Positions 34,001 through 46,000 of a DNA stretch of 64,000 bases are shown here, one piece after another. The stretch's first letter is position 1; each line of letters starts with the position of its first letter. The stretch is from Sabellastarte sp. h YS-2021 (lineage: Eukaryota > Annelida > Polychaeta > Sabellida > Sabellidae), in NCBI GenBank assembly GCA_964017235.1, contig OZ024930.1, positions 31,376,614-31,440,613 of the forward strand, written 5' to 3'. The notes beneath the pieces are model-generated. The model saw only the letters and a list, made by a program, of their open reading frames with translations, was not told the DNA's origin and did not search any database. Made by a program: the position numbers and the translations under genes.

Positions 34001-37000
34001 TCATTCATCTACTTTTGGGTGATCTACCACGGTGAAGTTGCAGAACTGTAGCTCTTTGGATAGCTGAGTAATAGTATTGTAAAATACCAGACTCACCAGT
34101 AGTTATCTGTAGTGATGCTGTAGGATTTCTTTTAGGTGTTGTTCCTTTGGATATGCACAGATAACTGACTAGTCTTTAGGTTCATTTCCTGTTACAAGCA
34201 CTTCCAGTGGGGAGATGCTAAAACTCACTCGGCAGGCGTACGGCTTTCCGGACGAAACTCCCGGGCGGTAGCCACAACATTCCCCCCTGTTTTGTTGAGA
34301 ACAGGACCCTCAGATATCTGTGGTTGGCCGTGATGGTAGTAGACAGACCAGGGTTTTGATCGTGGACACAACGGTTCTGAACTTGTAGAACAATGTTGGT
34401 AATCCCTCTGTTTTCTTTTGAGATTCCGCAACAGTTCTGAAACTGGTAGAACAATGTTGATAATCCCTCTGCTTTGAGAAATTTGAGCACGTGAACATTC
34501 TGATCATCTCTCCATTTTGAAAGATACGTAGCAGTAAAACGCTTGGAACAATGTTGATGATTCTTGCATAACAGTTCATGACATAGAACAATGTTAATAG
34601 GTTCTTTTAGAAACACACAACAGTTCACTTACAATGCAAAACAATGTTAACGTATCCAGGTGTACACTCTTATTTGAGACCGTACAGGTCCTTGGCGTTC
34701 CAGCTGGTCACCTGTAACACCTCTTTCACAGTTGTGTCTTTCAATTGCGCCACCTGGCGAGCCACTTCTTTTAAACCATAAGGAGAGTTGTAATTACACT
34801 TACTGTGGACAGGGGCTGTAATGTAAGGCGAGTCTGTTTCCAAGAGGATCTGGTCCAACTCCAGGCGCTGTACGACCTTCTCCAGTTCAGGGTGACGGTC
34901 CTGACGCAGCAGGAGGGCAGTGAACCCAAACATCATCCTCGGAAAACACGCAAGCCAATTACGGAGTTGAGTAATTTCCCCGTTGAAACATGATGGTGGA
35001 TCTTCATCACATCCCTGTCAAAGGTTGGCAACTCCTCACCAAAGATTTTTAGACAGGTTTCTGATGCTTCCATGCTCCCCTTCTTGTCCCGACAGTGGAT
35101 GACCAAGACCTTGCTGAACAATTCCTCCTTGACAAACAGCTGTAGGAATTTCCTGCACAGTGTAATTTGCTGTTTCTTGTAGGAACTGAAATGCGCGGAG
35201 TAGTCAAAGCCAAACTCACCAATACCAACACAACGTGGATCCTTGATGATGGCACTCCTCACATCAGTAAAATCCTGGGCAGAGGCGGTGTGAGCAAACT
35301 TTGGGTGAATTCCGTGGGAATGAAATATCCTGGAATCCCTCTTCCACATTTGACGAAGTTTCTTGCCAGGCAACTCATGACAGAAATTGGCGACAACGGC
35401 CTGTAAATACACTGGAGTCGCTGGCATTGGCCCCCTGTCAAGGATATCATCGATGTCCTGACATCTGCTAGCCCTTTGAAGTGCATGTGAGAGTCGATGA
35501 AACTGACTCTGTCTGAACTTTTGGCCTTCAAGAAAACTTCTTTCCTCTTCTTCCAGGTCGCATAGTCATATGGTACGCCGACATCCTGGATTGCCTCCTC
35601 CTTTGGTGGACTTCCTAGAATGGATGATCCGACGCTTCTGGCTTCCTCAACAGGTGAATCCAGTAGTGCAGCTTCCTCTGAGAGAGCAAGACTACTTGCT
35701 AACTTCCCAGATTCTGACTGACTACAGGGAACAGATGATGCAGCTTCCTCTGAGAGAGCAAGACTACTTGCTAACTTCCCAGATTCTGGCTGATTACATG
35801 ATTCCACCTCCATTTCCTCTTCCTGCTGTTTCACACTGCTATCCTTTGGCGATGAGACCTTTTCCTCAGCACTGACATCTGTAGGTTCTGGCAGTGTCAC
35901 CTTCTCCCCGACACAATTGATAACAGTTGAAAACACTCTCCAGTGAGTCAACACGGCGACACAATTGGGCGGATCGATGGATGGTACAGATGCCAAAGTT
36001 TCCCCGGACAACCACTGGGGATACTCCTTGATGATTTGGACATCCTCCTCACCTAGGGTAAACCTTGTGTCCACGGGATACCACTTCTTTTCAAGAACTG
36101 TGCTGAGCAATTCATCGTGGGTTGTTAATCCAAGGACCTTTTCTACAGCTGCCAAGGAATCACTGTAACTAGTGAAACGCTTGTCACGTGACATGCTTTT
36201 CCAAGTGGCAAAAGCTAAGGATAGATGCTTGCCCACTACATGCTTCTTAAGGCTGGGTATGGCCTGGCCGCAGTCTATCATGTAGCAAACTGGCCTCCTT
36301 GGTTTCTTCTTTATAACCACTACCTCCAAGGATTCAGATGATGGCCTTTTTAATGAGGTGTCATTATTGTTAGAGTCCTTTACCTTCACTGTCCTGGTCT
36401 TGGGCGGAGTTGGTTTAGAAACAACCGAAGACATAGTGGTCTTGGACGTGGTTGGCTTGCAGATAACCGAAGACACAGTAGTCTTGGACACAGTTGGTTG
36501 GGAGACAACCGAAGACACAGTAGCAATGGGGGTGTGGAAACTGACAGATGAAGATGTCCTAGTTGTTGGAGTGACCTCTGACTCTGAGCTCGAGGAAAAA
36601 CTCGGAAAACCTGATGCTTCTGCCAACATCTCTCTGACTCTCCTGCTACTTGTTTCCATAAGCGGACCTTGATTGTGGGATTTCATTTCCGATGCTGTAC
36701 GTTCAACAATATCGCAGATACGGTTGAAATCCACAAATTGGTAGAGCTCTTTCAACATGTTTGTAACTTGCTTATTCTGAGATCTGCGGGAAGAATATCT
36801 TCTTGGAGAATGTTCACGTGCTCGTGAGGTGTAGGTGCGAGTGCCATAGGCACTGGTATAACGAGACCTATCACGGTCTTCCCTGTAAGATCCTCTAGAA
36901 TGACGAGATCTTGAACGTGATCTATGACGAGATGCACGTGATCTATGTGATTCTGAGGGACGGGATCTTGACTGTGATCTTCGTTGATGCGATGCACGAT

Positions 37001-40000
37001 TTTGTCTGGACTCCTTAGCTGGAGAATGTGAATTTTTCTTTGATTTTTCCATAGCAACGCCTGTAGTAAGAAGAGTAGATAATCAATATTTGTGACTTCC
37101 CAACAGAAATACGAGACACTGATGTTAGGGACTTGACTAGTCATGCTAACACCAAACCCTCATGCACTTGACTAGGAAATTTCAACGAATCATCTTATCT
37201 AAGTCTTAACTACTTAAATATAGTCCTGCAAATGACGCGGTCTCCTCCTTTCACGACCACTTCTGCTGGGCTGTAATTCAGGTAGCTGATCTCCAGAATC
37301 AAGATGTTGTTCAATCTCGAGCGTAGATTTTGGCGAAACTGGGTCATCTGGAAACAATTGTACTTTCTCCTGACAGTATCCTGGCAGACTGACATCTGTA
37401 TCATCTGGCTCATTTTCGAATAGCCAATCCAAACAGAAATGATCTTCATTTTCAGGATCCTCTTGGTCAAGGTCGTTCAAAATTTTACTTCGTTTTCTGC
37501 GAAGCCACAAAGGAATGGCACGATCTTCACAAGGCTTTAACCTATCATGATGTAGGACAAATGACTTCCTCTTGTCAGCTACCTCAAAAATAATAGGTGA
37601 AATAACCTTGGAGATGACATATGGGCCTTTCCATACCGGCTGTAACTTAGGACTTATGCCAATTTTTCTAGCTGAATCAAGGACATACACGAGATCACCA
37701 ATCTCATACGTAGTCACTTTCAACTTGAGGTCATAGTCCCTTTTCTGTCTTTCTTGACTGGACTGCAAGGACTCCCTTGCAAGGGTATGGACTTGACGAA
37801 GAATTTGCTGTAGCTTTGTGACATATTCCGCAGAAGTTGTTTCTTCTTGACCGATAGAGCCGAACATCAAATCAACTGGCAACATGACTTCTCTGCCAAG
37901 CATCATCATGTTCGGGGTAAATCCAGTGTGTCTATTGACGGTTGAGCGAATAGCACCTGCTAGTTGCTGTAGGTGTTCATCCCAGGACTTCTGATTGCTT
38001 TTCAGGAAACACCGAATTAACTGCAGTAGGGTGCGGTTATAACGCTCTACCTGACCATTGGAGCATGGTCTATAGGGTGTAGTCCTTGTTTTGGTAATCT
38101 GGAGCAAATCACAGACAGTTGCGAACAGTTTACCATCAAAATTCTTTCCTTGGTCAGTGTGAATCTCCACTGGGCATCCTAAACGTGAGATGAATCCATC
38201 AACCATACATCGGGCGGTTTCTTCTGCATTCTGATGTGGTAATGGAAAACATTCAAGCCACTTAGTGAACTGATCCACAATCATTAGGACATATTGGTTA
38301 CCTTTGGTACTTGGAGTAAATGGACCTAGAATATCCACATACACACGTTCTAATGGAGATCCTATGTGGTACTGTCCAAGTCCTGCTTTGGCTTTGGTTT
38401 TGGCTTTTTTACTCCTGTTGCACACCTGACAGGATTTCACGAAAAGTTCAACATCCCTTGACATCTTATACCAAATAAAAGACTTTCGGATACGCAAGAG
38501 CGTCTTTGCGATACCCATGTGTCCAGTTAATGGTATATCATGATTAAGGGATAAAACTTCTTGTTTTAGGCATTCTGGAACCACTAGTAGTTGTTTCTCT
38601 CCAATAACATCCTTCCAGGAGTACCACAATAAGTTGTTTTGGTAACTTAAACGACTTCCATTGAGGTAGAAATACTTAACTGCTGGGCTGCATAAGGACA
38701 ACTCCCTTTGACTAGGGGTTATGTCAGTTTGTAGCCAAACAATTAGTTTTTTCAAACAAGGATCATTCTGCTGAAGTTTTGACAACTCTTCTTCTGTATA
38801 AGAGAGAATCCACTGGACATCTGGCGAGACAGAAGCTGTTCTAACGGCTAGAGGAACGACATCATCGACATCAGATTCAAACCTAGACCACTGCTGATGG
38901 GCCCTGGTACAGAATTTACAACCTTGACAAGGTAAATCTGCCAGGTCAACACCAGCTTGGTAACAGTTGCAGAAACTTGTTTCATCTGGGATTCTGGACA
39001 ATCCATCAGCGTTTCCATGTCTGTTTCCAGGTCGATGTTGGACGATCATGTCGAATTGACTCAGTTCTTCTAACCATCTGGCTAGTTGACCCTCTATGTA
39101 CTTGAAACGAAGAAGCCAAGTTAGGCTATTGTGGTCTGTCCTCAGGTAGAATTTTCGGCCTAAAAGATAGTGACGGAACTGTCTTGTGAATCTGATTACA
39201 GCTAGGAGCTCTCTTCTGGTCACACAATACTTGCGTTGTTCTGGGGTCAGAACTTAACTTCCGTAGCTAATCACTTTTTCATCACCATCTTGCAGTTGTG
39301 ATAGCACAGCACCTATTGCTGTTCCGGAAGCATCCGTATCCAGAATGAAAACGTCTGTTGCATTCGGATAAGCCAAAATGGGCGCATTGACCAACTTCTC
39401 CTTGACGGCGTCAAATGCTTCTTGGTGATTTTCCTGCCATTCAAAAGTTGCTTTACTTCCCGTCAGTTTGTAAAGTATGGAAGTAAGACCTGCGTAATCC
39501 TGGATATGATCACGATGGTAATTCACAAATCCTAGGAATTTCTCTACATCTTTCACAGACTGTGGAATTGGCCATTTCTTTACTTTGGTAATGTTGTCTG
39601 GATTCACAGCAACACCTTCGAAACTAACCACATGTCCCAAAAATGTAGTTTCAGTATGGTACAGGCTACACTTTTTGGGCTTAAGTTTCAGATTGTGCTG
39701 ACGAAACCTTTGAAATGTCAACTCAAGGTTAGCAACATGATCTGTGAAGTCTTTGCCTAAGACAATCACATCGTCAATGTATGCCAATGTTTTGGTCCAT
39801 GTTAACCCTCTTAGGACAAATTGAATCACTCTTTGGAATGTGGCGGGAGCATTACAAAGCCCAAACGCCATCCGTTTGTGTTCAAATAGTCCATACTTGG
39901 TAATAAAGGCTGTTTTGTGCTGATCTTTTTCATTAATTTCTATTTGCCAATAACCACTCGCCATATCAAGTGTGGAAAAGTATCTATTACCAGACAGCTG

Positions 40001-43000
40001 ATCCAGACATTGTGATATGGATGGTAATGGAAATAAGTCTTTGACTGTTTTGGCATTCAAAGAACGGTAATCCACACAGTATCGGACAGAGCCATCTCTC
40101 TTCCTCACAAGAACTGGTGCAGAGGCCCAGTCTGAGGAAGACTCTGAGATCACCCCGATATCCAACATCTGCTTCAGGTTCTCCTCTTCTTCACCTTCAA
40201 AACCCATAGGTGTACGCCGCATAGGATGTTTGACTGGACGTTCTGTACCAGTGTCTATGGTGTGTTTAATTTCCTTGAAACATCCTATATCATGACTCCC
40301 CTTGGAAAATATATCCTGATACTTCAGTAGTAAAGATCTCAAGATGGTTGCTTCCTCTTCATTCAAGAACTTCTTGGAACGCTGGAACAATCCTTCAAGA
40401 TGATCTGGAAGACTAGTATGAAGTTCAAGACTGGTAGAAGGTTTCTCAAGATCGCTTGAATGTTTTTCAAGACTGCTAGTGTTGATCTTTTTGGAATTCT
40501 CAGTCAAAACAACGTCACATTCCATTGCATATCCTAACACATGACCAACATGAATTAGAATTGGAACGTCTGTGTCATTGACTAATTGAATTGGGACCAT
40601 TTCCGCTGCCTGAACAATAGTGTTAGGTAGCAAAACACCTTTGTTTTTACCGGATGGTGAAATAACTATTTCACCGGACAAAGTTTTTGCTAACCGAGCA
40701 CTAGTTGGGCAATAACTGGGACACAAGAGTATTGATTCCCCTCGCTAGTTTTGAATTGATTCAACCTCAGTGAATACCTATTCAACATGAGAGTACCTTT
40801 ATCCAAGTTCAAAACAGCTTTGAAATGACAAAGAAAATCTAAACCAATAATTAAAGGTTCAGCTATATTAGCGACATAGAATTTCCATGTGAATGATTGC
40901 GACTCACTGAAGGAGACTGTTACTCCCTCGAACAGTTTTGCATCAATTTTCACATCTTGAATAATTCCTTCCAATTTAAGCATTCCCTTTAAATCAGGTT
41001 TGTTTTCAATCTGTTCATACAGTTTACTACTCATCAAGGAAATCTGAGCGTCGGTATCTAGTAGTGCTTTGGTTTTAACACCTTGAACAGTGCAATCTAC
41101 TACAGTGCTAAGGTTATCCTTGTTACTTTCGTGTTTTTCTACACCAAACTCTCTTACATGTCTTGTGATTCACCCAATTATTCATGTTGAGGGTCGGGGC
41201 AACGGGTGAATTACCCCTCCCTGTTAGTTTAAAGACTTTACAGAGTCAGAAAAGGTTACGTTGGACTTCTCACCCATGGAGCTAGGTCGCATGGTGGAGT
41301 CAGAACTACCTTTAAAACCCTGTGTAGTCCTAGGTGGTGGTGGTGGACTATGGTAGCGTTGGTTATCCCTTCTTGGGCTGGTCCTCCAGTTTGAATCATC
41401 ACTCCGCTGTGGACTTCTCCTGTAGTCTCTGTTTTGTGATGGATGGTACTGTCCAGAACGGGGACTGCCATAGATATTCCTCTGATATCCTTGACTGGAT
41501 GAAGGAAACCTTTCAGGGGTACCCGGTGGTGTGTACCTATCACGTCTAGGACCGTTATGCTGATAACCAGGTAAGTTCCATGTTGGGTCATAACCCTGAT
41601 GATCTCTCCAGTTGGGTTGATCGCTCCTGGTTGATGACCATTGTTTTCTGTCGTAACCATCATATCGCCTCCTGGGACAATTTTGTGCAAAATGTCCTGG
41701 TTCACCACAGTTATAGCATCTCAGTACATCCTGTCTGTTTTTATTGTCTTTTAACACTTTGTGTAGACCCGAGATGACTTTGTGAAACTTCTTGTGGTGA
41801 CGACCATCTCTTCTAGATGTATGGCCCCGGGCTTGTAATGTCTTAGCCACAGTTTCCTCTGATGTGGTAGAGGTATCAGAATCAGTTGAGGGACTTGACG
41901 AGTCAGACTCAACATATTTGACACTCCTCGCAGAAGCCTTCTTCCCAAGGATAGCTTTGCGTAGTTGCATAGCATCCTGAACAAATTTATAAGCATCTTC
42001 AAGGGTGGTGGGATGTTTACCAGCAGCTGCAAGCACTGCTGCTTTGTCACGACAGCCCTTCATGAAAGCATCCACGAAAAATGGACTGCATGCCTCTTGC
42101 TTCTGCTCATCTGGGAATAGGGAGACTATCATTCCTTGCATTCTGGCCAAGTACTTTTCAAGATTTTCATCCTCACGCTGTTCAGTTTGTAAAAGTTCCC
42201 ATCTCAAGGCGGCAGGGGATTCTGTCTTCCCAAAGTGATCCTGGAATCTCTTCTTCAGCCAATCAAAGTCCGATTCTTTACGGTTTGGCAGGATTCCATA
42301 ATACTCTGCTGCTCCTTTCTTCAGGGACATGGCAAAGTTATGGATCTTCTCAGACTCGGTCCAGGCTAAGGTCTTAGCCACAAGCTCAAACTGAGAAATG
42401 TATCCATTCCAATGTTCACCTTCAAAGGACAGCTTTGGTACGTGAATCTTGCTCTTCGTCTTGTCTTTATGGGTCACGGTTTTCTTCTGAACTTCATCTT
42501 CAGAGCTGTCAGATGAGACATGGACATTGTCATTCACCTGACTGACTACACTGACACGTGGTGTCTTGTTGTTGTAAACCCCGTTTGGGCTTTTTTCACA
42601 AATAGCAGCTGATACACGCTGAATACACTCATCCTGATCTTCAATCCTTGGTGTTGAACATCTACTAGTTGTCCTAAGATAGCTAGGTACAGGAGTATAC
42701 AACGACTGAGACATCCTGACCTGCTTCTGAGGAACCTTCGCAATAGTTTGTTCTTCTGAAGACCCTGGGTAATTAAACTCTGAAACTGGCCTCAAGTCCA
42801 ATCCTGTCCACTGAAGACCTGGTAAATTGGACGGAAGCTCATATTCCAAATTAAATGTATCTCTCATGGTTCTGAGCTGGCGGTTCACTTTCTCCAATGT
42901 AGGCTTACGCTTGGCTTCAAATATCTTGCTTTGGACATTGACATTTCGCTCGAAAGCTTTTTCAATGTCATCAAGACAATTCTCATCGGCCACACCTTCC

Positions 43001-46000
43001 AGTTGTTGCTTTTGCTGGACTAAAATCTGTTCATGCTTCTGTAATGCAGCTTCGTTCTCGGTCACAAGCTTGGATAACTCTGTAAAGGAATTTTCCAAGT
43101 CCTTCTGTAAAGCTTGAAAAGCTAGATCCTGCTCCACACCAGTTCGATGTTTACTGATCGAAGGATTGTGGTCACAGGGAGCATGCTTAAGGTTCTGCAC
43201 TTCCTCTTTGACAACCTGCACCTGTTGAGCTAGACCATCTAGATCTTGATGCAGCAAAGAGACTTCTTGTTGACGTTGGTTTTCAGCAATTTCAAGTTGT
43301 TGAAGAGAAGCTATCGCTTCCTCTTGGGATCTCTGAGTTTCTTTGACCGACTCCAGTTCCCGGTCCAACATCACTTGATGTTGTGTCACCCTGGACTTCA
43401 AGGAAGAAAACTCAGTTTTCTGCTGGTCGTACTCTTCAACTTGTCGATCCAAGCGAGAATCAAGTCTTGAAAACCTAGACTTTGTTTCTTGTATCTTGGA
43501 CTGTAACTGCTGACTAAGGTTCGAGACATCCCTATAGCAGTTGAACATCACTTCCTGCTGAGAAGACGTCAAACCGGACACATCACTCTTCAACATTGCG
43601 GTGTCACTTTCCACTCTGTCAAGTTTTTGATGTTTCTCCTCAACATCAGTCACTCTCTGATCCAAGCCATCTACTCTGGACTTAAGCTCAAGTTGAGCCG
43701 TATGGGTTGAATGAACTGAATGGTTCAATTCTTCCACTGTGCGGAACAACTTTGTCACTTTGTTGCTGGTATCAACCTGGGTAGATTCCAATTTCTTCAC
43801 AGACTTCTCTGTTTTTGATGTGTTTCCCTTGATTGCGATCAGAACTGACCAAATATCATCAAGTCCTGGCTTTCCAGTAAGTATTGGAATAGAGTCCGAA
43901 GTCTCGGGTTCAAGTCCTGCAGTTCCCTGACTGGGAAAAACCTGATAGGATGAGCCCGACAACTCTACTTTTGGCGACTGCAACTTCTGCTGATCAGTTG
44001 ATGTTCCCGACAAATGCAAAGATTCTTTGTCAGGGAAAGCATACTGGTCATCCGAATCTTCATTGTCCATCTCCTCCACCTCACGGGAATCTTCCGCGCC
44101 AACCTGAACTACAAGGTGTTCCTGACTGGAGCAAACCTTGTTATCAGACGACACATTTTTGTCACTGAATATGATGAAACCTGAGTGTTGGAGTTTCTTG
44201 ATCACTGAATTGCTGACAACTTTTGACTTCTGAAGGTCATGCAAGGTCAGCGTACCACCATTTTCTTCCCTCAGGTTCAATATCCTGTCTGCCTTTGCTT
44301 CACCAATGCTTTTTATTGACAATAAATCAGCCTTGGTTACATCTACAATGTGGACTGGTTTTTTTCCACCGGTAGCCATTTCCAGTTTTTTTTTAAAAGT
44401 GAATTTACTCAATTCAACCAACAAAAAACCTGACAAACAACAAACTGACAAATTCAATAACCAACTAGCAAAACAATGCCAAGTCAATTAATGAAACTGT
44501 ACACAAATAACACACAAATCCGATAATCTAACTTGCAAGGCGGAGCAAAGTTAAACCAAATTAAATCAAACCCAATCTGCACGACAATGCAAAGATATAG
44601 GTCAAAGTACAATAAATAACTTGCAAGACAAAGCAAAAGTTATTTAGCAAAAATCACAATAGTTACAAATGAAATGAAGAAAATGTGAAATACTGGTCAA
44701 AAATTTACACTTTTACAGAAAATGCTGTAGCTTAATTTTTTGTCCCAAAAATAAATAATATACAATTTACACTACAAGTAATTCAGATTGGATTTAATTT
44801 TGTTATTGAAACTCAATAAATTTTAAACAAGGTTAAATAAATTTTTACGCAATAAAAGATTAGATTATTGTAATGCAATAAAAAAGGTTTTTTTTTTTTT
44901 TGCCTATTGAAAAATCTTCGCAATAAAAATTTGACTACAAATTTTAACTACAACATATAATCATGCAACTAAATGAAAAATAATGGGTCTTAACTACGGT
45001 TAGTAAGGGCAATTTCTTTCAAAGTTCAATATAAAAATAATTTAAAATAATATTCAGAATACTATTCAAAATTTAATTCAAATCACTAGAAAATTACTAC
45101 AAAATACTACCAACAGAAAATTAAATTTACTTGCAAATGTGCTACTAATTTACTATAAAGACAAATATTTTACTACAATTACTGTCAAAAATACTATATT
45201 TACTTCAAATTTCCACAAAAGAACCATTATAAATACACTAGAAAAAATGTACTACATACACAGTACCAATAACACTACTTTGCTTTGGAAAAATACAGTT
45301 GTGTGGAACAATACAGGTATTTTATTTACCAAATAACGGTGCCGACGACCGACCAATTATTTGCAAACAAAAAGTACCCAATCGATCTGAGTTGTAACAA
45401 ACAACTGACAACCAACTCGAGCGATGAACAAATATGACAAGAAAAGCAATAAATAGCAGTAGAAAAAACGAAATTTATACTGCCACACACACACAAATAT
45501 GAGATTTACAAAATCAATGTACCGAAACCGTACACTGTTATAAAGCAAATATATTTGTGACAATAATTTAAAACAAAATACCTACAAATATGAAGTAAAA
45601 TAGTGTATATTTTATAGAAGTTTACCGGAAATCACGCTAAGATCGCCGATTAACACACTACAAAAACGAAAATTCACGCTAAGAATTGCCGATAATTCAC
45701 GCTAAGAATTGCCGATAGGTGAATTTCAGAACACTAAATTACAGCATATTATAGACAAACAAAGTAAAAAATAACAATGAATCGAAGAAATACCTGTTTT
45801 ATTCACCACAAAACACCAAGCAAATTCAAACAAAGTTCAAATTCACGTGGTGAACGAAAATTAAAGATTCATCACAAATAAACAGAAATACCTACAAAAC
45901 CAATACCAGAATGTAGTGGGTGATAAAATCACACACTTCTGGTACCAGTATTGTAAAATACCAGACTCACCAGTAGTTATCTGTAGTGATGCTGTAGGAT

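Noticed and set aside
36358-36672. Plus-strand open frame of 104 residues opposite the nuclease region
   Set aside because: It is the complement of the repetitive Ser/Thr/Pro-rich linker of the element's third coding region.
34670-37052. TATDN2-like nuclease as a host gene in the CIAO2B intron
   Set aside because: It lies between two identical LTRs, on the same strand as gag and pol and between pol and the polypurine tract. It is therefore part of the retrotransposon as it now stands.
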